From the NCBI RefSeq assembly GCF_003206065.1, contig NZ_PZJQ01000004.1:759911-823910 (forward strand): a stretch of DNA of 64,000 nt, in the 5' to 3' direction. The number at the start of each line of letters is the position of its first letter. Position 1 is the stretch's first letter. The notes beneath the pieces are model-generated. The model did not search any database and was not told the origin of the DNA. It saw only the letters and a program-made list of their open reading frames with translations. The DNA comes from Salinicola halimionae. GTDB taxonomy: Bacteria > Pseudomonadota > Gammaproteobacteria > Pseudomonadales > Halomonadaceae. Shown piece by piece: positions 9,252 through 18,228 of the stretch. A program made the translations under genes and the position numbers.

Positions 9252-10001
9252 TCAGCGGCGCCGGGCGTGCAGCAGAAACTCATGATTGCCGTCGCCGCCC
9301 AGGATCGGGCTCTCCTGCCAATGATCGATGTCGAGGCCATGAACACGATATGCCTGGTGCAAGGTATTGGCGACCACCGTATAGAGGCCTTTATCCCGCA
9401 CGATGCCACGCGGGTCGACCTTGCCGGGTCCGACCTCGAACTGAGGCTTGACCAGGGAGTAGAGCTCGCCACCCTCGCGTAGCACACGAGCGATCTCCGG
9501 CAGAATCAGCGTCTGCGAGATGAACGATACGTCCATTACCACGACGTCGATGCCCGCAGGGGCAAGTCTCCCCAGATCGACGACGGGGAGACGGCGCGCA
9601 TTGACTCCCTCCAGGCAGGTGACTCTCTCGTCGTTGCGTAGCGAGGCATCCAACTGATCGTGCCCGACTTCGATACCGATGATCTGCCTGGCCCCGTGGC
9701 GCAGTGCGCAGTCGCTGAATCCGCCGGTGGACTGACCGATGTCGAGTACGGTCAGGCCATCGAGACGACGATCCAGCGTCTCCAGCAGCGCTTCCAGTTT
9801 CAGGCCTGCTCTCGATACATAGCGCTCCTCCGGCGCCTCGGCGATACGCAGGTCGATGGTATCCGGCAGCTTCTCTCCAGGTTTTGTCGCCACTCGCCAA
9901 GCGACGCCTTCGTTGACACTGACGTAGCCCTGACGAATCAGTCGTTGAGCCCGTGTCCGTGAACGGACGTGAGCGGTAACCAGTTGATCGAGTCGTTTCA
10001 T
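9252..10001 (-). CDS. TlyA-family rRNA (cytidine-2'-O)-methyltransferase
   Basis: 249 residues from ATG 10001. N-terminal S4 RNA-binding domain (MKRLDQLVTAHVRSRTRAQRLIRQGYVSVNEG, residues 1-60), then an FtsJ-like SAM methyltransferase with motif I LDIGQSTGGFSDCAL and later VVMDVSFIS and LVKPQFEVG. The earlier in-frame ATG at 10241 lies inside the preceding binding-protein gene and is rejected. TlyA enzymes 2'-O-methylate 16S/23S rRNA in actinobacteria; proteobacterial members may modify only one target. It follows the binding-protein stop by 7 bp, so it is probably co-transcribed with tctDE, an unexpected partner. Confidence 0.9.
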   Translation of the reverse strand: MKRLDQLVTAHVRSRTRAQRLIRQGYVSVNEGVAWRVATKPGEKLPDTIDLRIAEAPEERYVSRAGLKLEALLETLDRRLDGLTVLDIGQSTGGFSDCALRHGARQIIGIEVGHDQLDASLRNDERVTCLEGVNARRLPVVDLGRLAPAGIDVVVMDVSFISQTLILPEIARVLREGGELYSLVKPQFEVGPGKVDPRGIVRDKGLYTVVANTLHQAYRVHGLDIDHWQESPILGGDGNHEFLLHARRR

Positions 10002-10008
10002 GGACTGC

Positions 10009-11148
10009 TCACTCCGTTGAAGCGTCGGGCAAGGGGGAAGGATCGGCAAGGGGGCCGTCGGCATGGGTCGGCCGGTTGTCGAACGCTTGCTGCCACTGCT
10101 CCAGCAGCGTCTGGCGCTTGAGCGTATCCATCGTCGCCAGCAGGCCGGGACCAATCTGGACGGGGCGGATCGCGTCCCCCAATCGATTGCGCAGATCTGC
10201 TGCGGTGCCATCACCCTCGATGTCTGGATGCACGGCGCCAAGGGTCGTGCGGGAGGCGAGCAGACGTTGGGCCGGCGCGCTCAGCAGGTAGTCGACGAAG
10301 CGCTGCGCCGTGGCGGGATGGGGTGCGTTTCGAGATACCATCACCAGGCGCTGCAGGACCAGCGCATAGTCCTGAGGCACGACCATGACCAGTTCGGGAT
10401 GTGCGGCGACATAATCCTGCACGTAGGAGCCGATCAGGTTGTAGCCGATCCAGTAGCGTCCCTCGCTGAGTCCCTCGAGCATCGCGCCGGTGGTCGTCTC
10501 CAGCGCACTGTGGCTCTCTCCAAGGGCTTCGACCAGATCCCAGTAACGGGCGGAAATTCTGGCATCCTCGATAGCGTAGGTATAGCCCGCCCCGCTGCGA
10601 CGTGGGTCATAGGTGACCACTCGGCGATCCAGGGTGTCGGCGTGTTGCTGTAGCAGGTTCAGTAGATCGGCGTGGCTCGCGGGTGGGGGCAGGCGTTGGG
10701 CCAGGTCGCGGCGATAGACCATGACGATGGGCTCGAACGTGAACCCGAAAAGCTCCTGGCGCCAGCGTGCCCAGCTTGGCCAGGCAGCGGCGGCGGATGA
10801 CTCCAGTGGCGCCGAAAGACCCTCGTTGGCGAGCTCGTACTGCCACGGCATGGCTGGGGACATCAAAACGTCGGCGCGGGGGGCGTTGCGCTCCTGCAGC
10901 ACTCGGGCGTGTAACGTCAACGTTTCCAGATTGTGATACTTGATATCGATATCCGGATGCCGGGAATGGAAGTCCGCTAACAGCGGGCGTACCTGAGGTG
11001 GATCGAGCACGCCGTAGATGGTCAGGGGCTGTGGCGACTCGCTATCTGCCGCGAAGTGCAGCGTTCGGGCGTGTGCCTGGGTTGTCGTCATCAACGAGAG
11101 TGCCAGCAGGATGCCGAGGACGCGTCTGATTCGCTGCAACGTCATCAT
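10009..11148 (-). CDS. Periplasmic substrate-binding protein encoded in the tctDE operon
   Basis: About 379 residues, Fe3+/polyamine-type (family 1) solute-binding fold. A signal peptide ending TTTQAHA is followed by PLTIYGVLDPPQVRPLLADFHSRHPDIDIKY and FTFEPIVMVYRRD, then SARYWDLVEAL and WIGYNLIGSYV. Two ATGs (11148, 11145) overlap the TGA of the kinase gene (TGATGATG); either may be used. No permease or ATPase gene is adjacent. In many proteobacteria similar binding proteins sit beside TctE-type kinases, so it could present a ligand to the sensor rather than serve transport; this is inference. Confidence 0.85.
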   Translation of the reverse strand: MMTLQRIRRVLGILLALSLMTTTQAHARTLHFAADSESPQPLTIYGVLDPPQVRPLLADFHSRHPDIDIKYHNLETLTLHARVLQERNAPRADVLMSPAMPWQYELANEGLSAPLESSAAAAWPSWARWRQELFGFTFEPIVMVYRRDLAQRLPPPASHADLLNLLQQHADTLDRRVVTYDPRRSGAGYTYAIEDARISARYWDLVEALGESHSALETTTGAMLEGLSEGRYWIGYNLIGSYVQDYVAAHPELVMVVPQDYALVLQRLVMVSRNAPHPATAQRFVDYLLSAPAQRLLASRTTLGAVHPDIEGDGTAADLRNRLGDAIRPVQIGPGLLATMDTLKRQTLLEQWQQAFDNRPTHADGPLADPSPLPDASTE

Positions 11149-12542
11149 CGGGCGTCGGCGGGGAAGGTCAGCGAGATACATAGGCCGGGGCGCTCGGAGT
11201 GATCAGGATTGGCTGGGTGCAGGTTCAGGCGGATGTCGTGGGCGCGGGCGATGCTATCGACGATGGCCAGGCCCAGCCCGCTGCCGTCACCGGCCTCCTG
11301 TCCGCGATGGAAGGGTCGGAGCACCAGCAGGCGCTGGGATTCGGGAATGCCGGGACCATTGTCCACCACCGTCAATCGTGCCGGGGCGTCGATGACCTGG
11401 ACGGTGATCTGGTCGGCGCCATAGAGCGAAGCGTTTTCGATCAGGTTGTTCAGGGCCTCTTCCAGTTGCCATTCGGTGGCCGATACCATCACCGGGCGGT
11501 CGGGAATCTCGACGCCGAGATCGACGCCCCGACGGTGGTGCCGCGAAAATGATTCTCTCACGCAGCGCTGGGCCAGCGCGGCAAGATTGACGGGATGCTT
11601 GGCCGGAGTGGCTTCGGGGTTGTTGAGCCGCGTCAAAGACAGCAGTTGTCCGGCCAGTCGCGCGGTCTTGGTGGCGGTGCCATGCAGGGTTACGAGTCCC
11701 GCACGCCAGATTGCCGGGTCAGTCTGGCGCAGGGCGAGTTCTGCTCGAGCGGACAGCCCCGCAAGCGGTGTTCTCAGTTGATGGGAAGCGTCGCCGATGA
11801 AACGTTCCTGGTTGGCGCGGACACGCCGCATGCGCGCCAGCAGTTCGTTCAGGGCCTGGCGTAGTTCGGCCAGTTCGCGCGGCAGCGCCAGTTCGAGCGG
11901 CGCCAAGGTGCGAGGATTGCGCTGGCGAATCGCGCGGCGCAGGCGGGTCAGCGGCTCCAGTGCGAATCGCGCCGACAGCAGTACGACGACCATTGCCAAT
12001 CCGGCGATAATGACGATATTGATGAAGCTCGCCAGAAACAGCTGGTTGGCCAGTGCCTGACGGCCTTCACGAGTCTGCGCGACCCTGACTTCGAAGCGGT
12101 CGCTGCGATCCCATCCTTCCAGACGAGAGCGCCGCACGCCGAGCCGCAACGACATGCCGTGAGACATGACGTCTCCGTAGCTCATCTGATCGTTAGCGAC
12201 GGCGGGAAGCGAAGGTAGCGAGCGGTTGCCGGTAACGAAATGGCCCTGGGCGTCGTAGAGCGCGTAGAAAACGCGCTCCTCGGCATCGGTGGCGAGCATT
12301 TCCAGGGCCGAGGGCGGCAGGTCCATCCATAGCCGGCTCTGTTGCCAGCGAACCTGTTCAGCGATGGAGAGCGAGGCGGCATCGAGTAGCCGGTCGAAAG
12401 CGCGATCGGACGCTTCGCGCGAGGCAAGCCAGGCCTGCAACAACATGATCGCTACCAGTAGCGCGAGCGGGCAAAGCAGCCAGATCATCAATCGACGATA
12501 GAGGCTCAGGTGAGACAGGCGCCAGCGCCGTGACAGTATCAC
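11145..12542 (-). CDS. tctE: Sensor histidine kinase, TctE-like
   Basis: 465 residues from GTG 12542, which overlaps the response-regulator stop (GTGA); the frame continues upstream but only as a shadow of the regulator gene. Domains: TM1 (LMIWLLCPLALLVAIMLL), a periplasmic 2CSK-type sensor of about 130 residues, TM2 (ASFINIVIIAGLAMVVVLLSA), HAMP-like linker, the H-box FIGDASHQLRTPLAG with phospho-acceptor His254, and an HATPase domain with N box (NNLIENASLYG), VVDNGPGIP and GDGSGLGLAIV. Presumed to sense tricarboxylate or a binding-protein complex and phosphorylate TctD. Confidence 0.92.
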   Translation of the reverse strand: MILSRRWRLSHLSLYRRLMIWLLCPLALLVAIMLLQAWLASREASDRAFDRLLDAASLSIAEQVRWQQSRLWMDLPPSALEMLATDAEERVFYALYDAQGHFVTGNRSLPSLPAVANDQMSYGDVMSHGMSLRLGVRRSRLEGWDRSDRFEVRVAQTREGRQALANQLFLASFINIVIIAGLAMVVVLLSARFALEPLTRLRRAIRQRNPRTLAPLELALPRELAELRQALNELLARMRRVRANQERFIGDASHQLRTPLAGLSARAELALRQTDPAIWRAGLVTLHGTATKTARLAGQLLSLTRLNNPEATPAKHPVNLAALAQRCVRESFSRHHRRGVDLGVEIPDRPVMVSATEWQLEEALNNLIENASLYGADQITVQVIDAPARLTVVDNGPGIPESQRLLVLRPFHRGQEAGDGSGLGLAIVDSIARAHDIRLNLHPANPDHSERPGLCISLTFPADAR

Positions 12543-13210
12543 TGCGCCTCCAGGAGATAGCCGATGCCACGAACCGTGCGCAGACCGACATTGGCGCCGG
12601 CCAGTCGTCGACGCAGTCGGTGAACATAGACTTCGATGGCGTTGTCGCCGATGCTTTCGCCGGCAAAGGCTTCCTCCAGCAGACGTGCCTTGTCGACGGG
12701 CTCGCCGGCGAAGCGAATCAGGCACGCCAACAGGCGGTATTCACGCGGCGGTAGCGATAACGCAACGCCATCCACGGTGAAATGCTGACGTTGTCGATCG
12801 AAGCGCAGAGAACCCAGCACCAGCGGTTCATTCTGGCCGTTCTGGCGTCGACGCAGCAGTGCCCGAACGCGAGCTTCCAGTTCGTCGAGTGCGAACGGCT
12901 TGGCGAGATAGTCATCAGCGCCAAGATCCAGCCCCTTGACGCGATCTTCGATCGCCGCTCTGGCCGTCAGGATCAGCACCGGAGTCCGGCGATCGCGGGA
13001 ACGCAGTGCGGCCAACACATCGAGACCGCTCTGGTTCGGAAGATTGAGATCGAGCAGAATCAAATCGTAGTCGTGATCGATTGATAGCCGAGTCAGCGCT
13101 GTGCCGCCGTCATCGATTCGGTCGACGCACTGGCCTTCGACCGTCAACGTTTCCATAAGAGTACTGGCGAGTAGAGAATCATCCTCTATCAACAGCAACT
13201 TAGAGGTCAT
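12539..13210 (-). CDS. tctD: Response regulator, OmpR family, TctD-like
   Basis: 223 residues: receiver domain (LLLIEDD acidic pocket, phospho-acceptor Asp54 in LILLDLNLP, switch LTARA, Lys in LAKPFALDE) and a C-terminal winged helix ending TVRGIGYLLEAQ. First gene of the tctD-tctE-binding protein-tlyA run, transcribed divergently from tctCBA across a 357-bp intergenic region. By analogy with Salmonella TctD it should activate the tct transporter genes. Confidence 0.93.
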   Translation of the reverse strand: MTSKLLLIEDDSLLASTLMETLTVEGQCVDRIDDGGTALTRLSIDHDYDLILLDLNLPNQSGLDVLAALRSRDRRTPVLILTARAAIEDRVKGLDLGADDYLAKPFALDELEARVRALLRRRQNGQNEPLVLGSLRFDRQRQHFTVDGVALSLPPREYRLLACLIRFAGEPVDKARLLEEAFAGESIGDNAIEVYVHRLRRRLAGANVGLRTVRGIGYLLEAQ

Positions 13211-13498
13211 GGCAACACTCCTGCCGGTGAGCGATAGCAGGTTTTGAAACGTTCATCTCAACGATCTCGCGTCTCGCCTGCCACTTTGTTCTCTTCGCCG
13301 TTCCATATCGACGTCGTTCCCTTCGGCGATGCGTCTTTCGTTGGGCGTTGCGTCAGCGGTAGTTTCGCGCATCGCATTGGGTGACGCGATTGTAAACGAA
13401 TTGATAAATACGGCATTGAACTTTAGTCGGCTTTTGCACACGCGCCGTTGACCGTTACGTGGCTTCACCCTAATTTCCGTCCATGGGAACAAAGTTCT

Positions 13499-13518
13499 AC
13501 CTTACGAAACTGTAAGGT
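13499..13518. promoter_or_regulatory. Inverted repeat ACCTTAC-N6-GTAAGGT, candidate TctD operator
   Basis: Perfect 7-bp arms with a 6-bp spacer, 49 bp upstream of the tctC start and within the tctD/tctC divergent region. Position suits an activator or repressor site. Binding by TctD is inference. The rest of 13211-13567 holds an AT-rich patch at 13390-13435 and the tctC Shine-Dalgarno (GAGGAAA), with no gene. Confidence 0.4.
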
Positions 13519-13567
13519 TGGCGTCGGCGTTCTGAATAACTCCGCTCCATCAGCGAGGAAATCAACC

Positions 13568-14554
13568 ATGTTTGCAGCCAGAACAATCAAGTGGGTGGCC
13601 GCTGCGGCGCTGGCCCTGACCGCCAGCAGCGCCATGGCATTCGAACCATCCGGCAAGGTCGAGTGTATTGCACCGTCGGACCCGGGCGGTGGCTGGGATT
13701 TCACCTGCCGTAGCGTGGGCAACGTGCTCGAGGAACTCGAGCTGGTGCCGGCCAGCGTGCAGACCATCAACATGGCAGGCGCCGGTGGCGGCGTTGCGTA
13801 CGCGCACACCGTGAGCAAGCGCAAGGGTGATGATCAGTTGCTGGTGGCAGCATCGACGGCGACCACCACGCGGCTGGCACAGAATCAGTTTCCTGGCATG
13901 AATGCCGACATGGTCAACTGGATCGGCGCGGTGGGCGCGGACTACGGCGTGATCGCGGTCTCAAAGGATTCTCCTTATCACGATCTCAACGAACTGATGG
14001 ACGCGATGAAGAAGGACCCGCGGGCGGTCAAATTCGCTGGCGGCAGTGCCAACGGCGGCTGGGACCATCTCAAGGTACTGATCGCGGCCAAGGCGGCTGG
14101 GGTCGAGAACCTGCCGCGGATTCCCTATCTCTCCTACAACAATGGCGGCGAAGCGATGACGCAGGTGATCGGCGGCCACGTCGATGCATTCACCGGCGAT
14201 ATCACCGAAACCCAGGGCTTCCTCAAGTCTGGCGATCTGCGCGTGCTGGCAGTGTTGTCCGATGAGCGTCTGCCCGGCGATCTCTCCAACATCCCCACCG
14301 CCAAAGAACAGGGAATCGACGCTGTCGGCCCCAACTGGCGCGGCTTCTACATGCCGGCCGATATCGACGACGATGCCAAGAAGTACTGGGTCGATGCCGT
14401 CGATAAGCTCTATGCCAGCGATCAGTGGAAGAAGGTCATGAAGAGTAACGGGTTGATGCCGTTCCATCCGGATTCCAGTGAATTCGAAGCCTTCGTCAAG
14501 CAGCAAATTCAGGACATTCAGGCGCTATCCAAGGAAATCGGGCTGATTCAATGA
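13568..14554 (+). CDS. tctC: Tripartite tricarboxylate transporter substrate-binding protein
   Basis: 328-residue periplasmic binding protein of the Bug/TctC family. Start ATG 13568 follows GCGAGGAAATC. Signal peptide 1-23 (ALTASSAMA-F). Family markers include the opening CIAPSDPGGGWDFTCRSV, VINMAGAGGG-like (here INMAGAGGGVAYAHTVS), and DAFTGDITE late in lobe 2. It captures citrate or another carboxylate and delivers it to TctAB. Its stop overlaps tctB (ATGA), making a tctCBA operon. Confidence 0.95.
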   Translation: MFAARTIKWVAAAALALTASSAMAFEPSGKVECIAPSDPGGGWDFTCRSVGNVLEELELVPASVQTINMAGAGGGVAYAHTVSKRKGDDQLLVAASTATTTRLAQNQFPGMNADMVNWIGAVGADYGVIAVSKDSPYHDLNELMDAMKKDPRAVKFAGGSANGGWDHLKVLIAAKAAGVENLPRIPYLSYNNGGEAMTQVIGGHVDAFTGDITETQGFLKSGDLRVLAVLSDERLPGDLSNIPTAKEQGIDAVGPNWRGFYMPADIDDDAKKYWVDAVDKLYASDQWKKVMKSNGLMPFHPDSSEFEAFVKQQIQDIQALSKEIGLIQ

Positions 14555-14997
14555 GCAAGTTCAATGACCGCGTCTTCGGGTTGGTCATGCTGGTCATCGC
14601 CGTGGCCTACTACTACGGCGCTACCCAGTTTCCGGTCCCCTTCGGGGGATCGGAAGCCGTTGGGCCGGAGACTTTTCCCAAGCTGCTGGCCGTCATTCTG
14701 GCTGTCTGCAGTCTCTACATGATCGTCAAGCCCGACGCGGACAATCCCTGGCCGGTCGCCCAGACATTCCTCGAGCTGGGCATCGCCGTCGTGGTGCTGG
14801 TCGCGTATGCGCTGCTGCTGGAGCCGCTGGGTTTCATCATTTCGACCATGCTGGCCGTCGGCACCCTTTGCTGGCGCATGGGGGCTCGCCCCGTCAAGGC
14901 GTATCTCACCGGCTTGATTAGCGGCGCGATAGTCTTCGTGCTGTTTACCTATGGGTTGGAACTGCCGTTGCCGCTCGGCCTGCTGGAGATCAACTGA
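14551..14997 (+). CDS. tctB: Tripartite tricarboxylate transporter small membrane subunit
   Basis: 148 residues with four hydrophobic segments (VFGLVMLVIAVAYYYGA; FPKLLAVILAVCSLYMIV; LGIAVVVLVAYALLLEPLGFIISTMLAVGTL; LTGLISGAIVFVLFTYGLELPLP) and the family's short P-L-G-LLE ending. It overlaps tctC by 4 bp and tctA by 1 bp (TGATG). It is the accessory inner-membrane subunit; the exact role in the complex is not established. Confidence 0.93.
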   Translation: MSKFNDRVFGLVMLVIAVAYYYGATQFPVPFGGSEAVGPETFPKLLAVILAVCSLYMIVKPDADNPWPVAQTFLELGIAVVVLVAYALLLEPLGFIISTMLAVGTLCWRMGARPVKAYLTGLISGAIVFVLFTYGLELPLPLGLLEIN

Positions 14998-16514
14998 TGG
15001 AGACGTTGCATTATCTATCGCTCGGCTTCGGCGTGGCGCTGCAGCCCGAGAATCTGATGTTCGCCCTGATGGGCTGCTTTATCGGCACACTGATCGGCGC
15101 GCTGCCGGGTCTCGGCCCGGCCAACGGCGTGGCGATCCTGATTCCGCTCGCCTTCACGCTGGGCCTCAAGCCCGAAACCGCGCTGATCATGCTGACGGCG
15201 GTCTACGCCGGGGCGATGTATGGCGGACGAATCTCATCGATCCTGTTGAATATTCCCGGTGACGAGCCAGCGATGATGACCTGTCTCGACGGTTATCCGA
15301 TGGCGCGTAAAGGCAAGGCCGCCGAAGCGCTGGCCATCTCGGCGATCGCCTCGTTCATGGGCAGCTTGATCGCTACCATCGGTCTGATTCTGCTGGCGCC
15401 GTTGCTGGCCCGATTCGCGCTGACGTTCGGCCCCGCCGAGTACTTTGCATTGTTCGTGCTCGCGTTCGCCACGCTGGGTGGCATCACCGGCAAGAATCCG
15501 ATGAAGACCCTGATGGCCGCGGCGATCGGTCTGATCATCGCCACCGTGGGTATCGATCTCTCCACCGGCACCCAGCGCTACACCTTCAACGTGCTGGAGC
15601 TTTACGAGGGTGTCGATTTCATCATCGCCATCGTCGGTCTGTTTGCCGTATCTGAGCTCCTTTTCTTCATCGAAGAGAAGGCCGGTGCCGGACGTGAAAT
15701 GATCAAGGTCAATCCGCTCAAGCTGAAATGGCGCGAGATTCTGTCGATCTTTCCCACCACGATACGCGGTGGCGTGATTGGCTTCATCGCGGGTGTATTA
15801 CCGGGCGCGGGTGCTTCGCTGGGTAGCTTCATTACCTATACCCTGGAAAAGAAGATCGTCGGCAAGGACGGGTATTTCGGCGAAGGCGATCCGCGCGGCG
15901 TGGCAGCACCGGAAGCCGGCAACAACGGTGCCTCCAGCGGTGCACTGGTCCCCATGTTGACCCTCGGTGTCCCGGGCAGCGGTACCACGGCGGTTCTGCT
16001 GGCGATGCTGGTCTCGCTCAACATCACCCCCGGGCCGCTGATGTTTACCCAGAACGCCGAACTGGTGTGGGGCGTGATCGCGGCGCTGCTGGTGGGCAAC
16101 TTCATGCTGCTGCTGCTCAACATTCCGTTGGTCGGCGTGTTCGTGAAGATTCTGTCGGTGCCGCCGATGTATCTGCTGCCGATCGTGACCATGGTCGCGT
16201 TCGTGGGCATCTACTCGATCAGTCACTCGACGTTCGATCTCTACTTCATGATTGCCTTCGGCGTCGGTGGGTACATTCTGCGCAAGCTCGAGATTCCGCT
16301 GGTGCCGGTCATTCTCGGTCTGCTGCTTGGGCCGGAGATGGAGAAGAACCTGCGTCACGCGATGCAGATCTCCGACGGCGACTGGTCGATCCTGTGGAGC
16401 AGCGGTCTGTCGATCGGGCTTTGGCTGGTGGCGATCATCGGTCTGCTGTTGCCGGTGATCGTGGGGCCGATCCTGCGTCGACGGATGCAGGCGGCCAAGT
16501 CCAAAGTTGGCTGA
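14997..16514 (+). CDS. tctA: Tripartite tricarboxylate transporter large membrane subunit
   Basis: 505 residues, about 12 membrane helices. The two characteristic internal repeats of TctA are present: GALPGLGPANGVAILIPLAF near residue 34 and GVLPGAGASLGSFITYTLEK near residue 265. LMTCLDGYPMARKGKAAEAL-like and PAEYFALFVLAF motifs are also recognisable. Secondary, sodium-dependent carboxylate translocator; needs TctB and TctC. Last gene of the operon, followed by an intrinsic terminator. Confidence 0.95.
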   Translation: METLHYLSLGFGVALQPENLMFALMGCFIGTLIGALPGLGPANGVAILIPLAFTLGLKPETALIMLTAVYAGAMYGGRISSILLNIPGDEPAMMTCLDGYPMARKGKAAEALAISAIASFMGSLIATIGLILLAPLLARFALTFGPAEYFALFVLAFATLGGITGKNPMKTLMAAAIGLIIATVGIDLSTGTQRYTFNVLELYEGVDFIIAIVGLFAVSELLFFIEEKAGAGREMIKVNPLKLKWREILSIFPTTIRGGVIGFIAGVLPGAGASLGSFITYTLEKKIVGKDGYFGEGDPRGVAAPEAGNNGASSGALVPMLTLGVPGSGTTAVLLAMLVSLNITPGPLMFTQNAELVWGVIAALLVGNFMLLLLNIPLVGVFVKILSVPPMYLLPIVTMVAFVGIYSISHSTFDLYFMIAFGVGGYILRKLEIPLVPVILGLLLGPEMEKNLRHAMQISDGDWSILWSSGLSIGLWLVAIIGLLLPVIVGPILRRRMQAAKSKVG

Positions 16515-16559
16515 CCCACGTCGCTAGCCGTGGCACGCAGTGTGCTGCACCACGATCCA

Positions 16560-16594
16560 TGCCCCGTACGGTGAATCCGGCGGGGCATTTTTCG
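16560..16594 (+). terminator. Intrinsic terminator after tctA
   Basis: Stem ATGCCCCG / CGGGGCAT followed by a T run (TTTTT), 45 bp after the tctA stop. Confidence 0.8.
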
Positions 16595-16628
16595 TTCTGC
16601 ACTTCCGGCAAAATGATCGGCAGCCAAA

Positions 16629-16657
16629 ATGACCCGAGCCAGTAACCTTGGCATAAT
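16629..16657 (+). promoter_or_regulatory. Candidate sigma-70 promoter of the SMC operon
   Basis: ATGACC and CATAAT (5/6 match to the -10 consensus) separated by 17 bp, about 108 bp before the first gene of the kleisin-KITE-SMC operon. Nothing else recognisable lies in 16595-16764. Confidence 0.45.
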
Positions 16658-16764
16658 GCGACGCTTTGGAAAGCGACGTATCGGCAAGCTGGGTTGCGTT
16701 GTCACGACTGCGCTCGGTGCGCGCTCGCTTTCCTTGTGTTCGTTGTTCCCCGTCTGGAGTCGAC

Positions 16765-18225
16765 ATGACCGCCTGGAACAAGCTGCTGGTCGCGACGACG
16801 CGGCTGCTGGATCTACATGACAGCGCCCACGAACCGGGTTCGCCCTTCGTTCAGGTGACGCAAGAGCAGCGTCGCGGTTTGCGCGACGGCTACTGGCTCG
16901 ATCTCGGCTGCCTGCTGCTGGATTATCTGCTCGAGGTCGATTTTGCCACCAACAGCGCGTTCGTTACCCAGCGCCGGTGCCTGACGCATCTGCGCGAAGA
17001 TTATCCCGATCTGCCCGCCGACGACCTGAGCTTCGTGATCAATCTGCTGGCGACGCCCAGCGAGATTCATTTTCGGGAGTGGCAAGCGCCTCGGGCCGAA
17101 AAGGGCATGCAAGGCGACGCCGAGGACGGCGCTGCCTTGCGGGGGGAGCGTAGCGGACGCAGTACCAAACGCACGTCGCTGATCGAGAAGCAGGGCCAGA
17201 CCGGCCAGGTCAGGTTGACCCCCAGCGGGCGGCAGACCGTCACGCTGGCAAGCCAGGTCGAGGATTTGCTCTACTCCGAGTACGATGCCGCCAAGGTGGT
17301 CGCCGCGCTCTCTCGTGGCGACTATTCGCGGGTCCCGGACATTACCCAGCAGATCCTGATGGCGATTCGCGCCTTGACCCAGGAACTGCGTCGCGTACGC
17401 GAAAACCCGACTCATGAGGGCAAGCTCGCGGCGCTGCTCGACAACGAGCGCCATTATCACAATGCGCTGAGTACCATTCAGAGCACGCTGCTCAGTGCGC
17501 GCTCGCAGCTCTCGACGCCGGCGCTGATCGCTCAGTTCGGCAGCTGGGCCGGGCAGCAGGAGGAAGAGTGGGATCTGCGCATGTTATCCGGTGCCATCGG
17601 TCGGGTGTTGAACGCGATCGAGAACCTCTCGCGGCGTCTATCCGAGCTGCTATCGGATATCGCCGAGGGTCGGATTCAGTCGATGGGCGTGATCGACTTT
17701 GCCGGCCTGGCCCACAAGCTGTTGTTATCCCGCCCGCCCAGGCGTCTGCAGGATGCCGTCATCGCGCGGATGATGCCGCTGGGTACCGAGGTGGTCATGC
17801 CACGTGTCGAGACGCTGCTGCCGCTGGTGGAAACACGCCGCGCCGAGCGCAGCGGAGCGGCGCTGGTCTTCGACGAAGCGGGTGATAAGCCCAGCGCCGA
17901 TCCACTGCTGGCGCGCTATCTCAAGTTGCAGGGGCCGGCGCTGCGTCAGCGTCTGCGCCAGGCGCCGCTCTCGTTGCCGGAAGCGCTCAGTGAAGGCTGG
18001 CATCACTTCGAGGCGGGTTCGGAGTCGACAAACACCGAAACCCTGGACTGCCTGCCGCAGTTGCTCAATACCTTCGTCGATACCCAATTGCTCGACGACC
18101 ATTTGAGCGTCGGGATCGACGACACTCCCTTCACGATCGAATTGCCGGACGGGCGTCGCATCGAAGGCGCTGTCACGCCGTCGCTGCGCCTGCGCCAGAC
18201 CGCTCCCGAAGAACAGGAAGTTTGA
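16765..18225 (+). CDS. Kleisin-like (MukF/MksF/JetA-like) subunit of an SMC complex
   Basis: 486 residues. I place it by architecture and by the operon, not by strong motif. The N-terminal 100 residues (RLLDLHDSAHEPGSPFV to FVINLLATPSEIHF) look winged-helix-like. Then LTPSGRQTVTLASQVEDLLYSEYDAAKVVAALSRGDY is typical of a kleisin N-terminal wing-to-helix transition. A long helical middle (ILMAIRALTQELRRVREN to SRRLSELLSDIAEG) and a C-terminal domain with short beta strands (FTIELPDGRRIEGAVTPSL) follow. Start: ATG 16765 with CTGGAG five bases upstream; the earlier ATG 16666 lacks support. It should bridge the two SMC heads. Three bases separate it from the next gene. Confidence 0.7.
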   Translation: MTAWNKLLVATTRLLDLHDSAHEPGSPFVQVTQEQRRGLRDGYWLDLGCLLLDYLLEVDFATNSAFVTQRRCLTHLREDYPDLPADDLSFVINLLATPSEIHFREWQAPRAEKGMQGDAEDGAALRGERSGRSTKRTSLIEKQGQTGQVRLTPSGRQTVTLASQVEDLLYSEYDAAKVVAALSRGDYSRVPDITQQILMAIRALTQELRRVRENPTHEGKLAALLDNERHYHNALSTIQSTLLSARSQLSTPALIAQFGSWAGQQEEEWDLRMLSGAIGRVLNAIENLSRRLSELLSDIAEGRIQSMGVIDFAGLAHKLLLSRPPRRLQDAVIARMMPLGTEVVMPRVETLLPLVETRRAERSGAALVFDEAGDKPSADPLLARYLKLQGPALRQRLRQAPLSLPEALSEGWHHFEAGSESTNTETLDCLPQLLNTFVDTQLLDDHLSVGIDDTPFTIELPDGRRIEGAVTPSLRLRQTAPEEQEV

Positions 18226-18228
18226 TTT

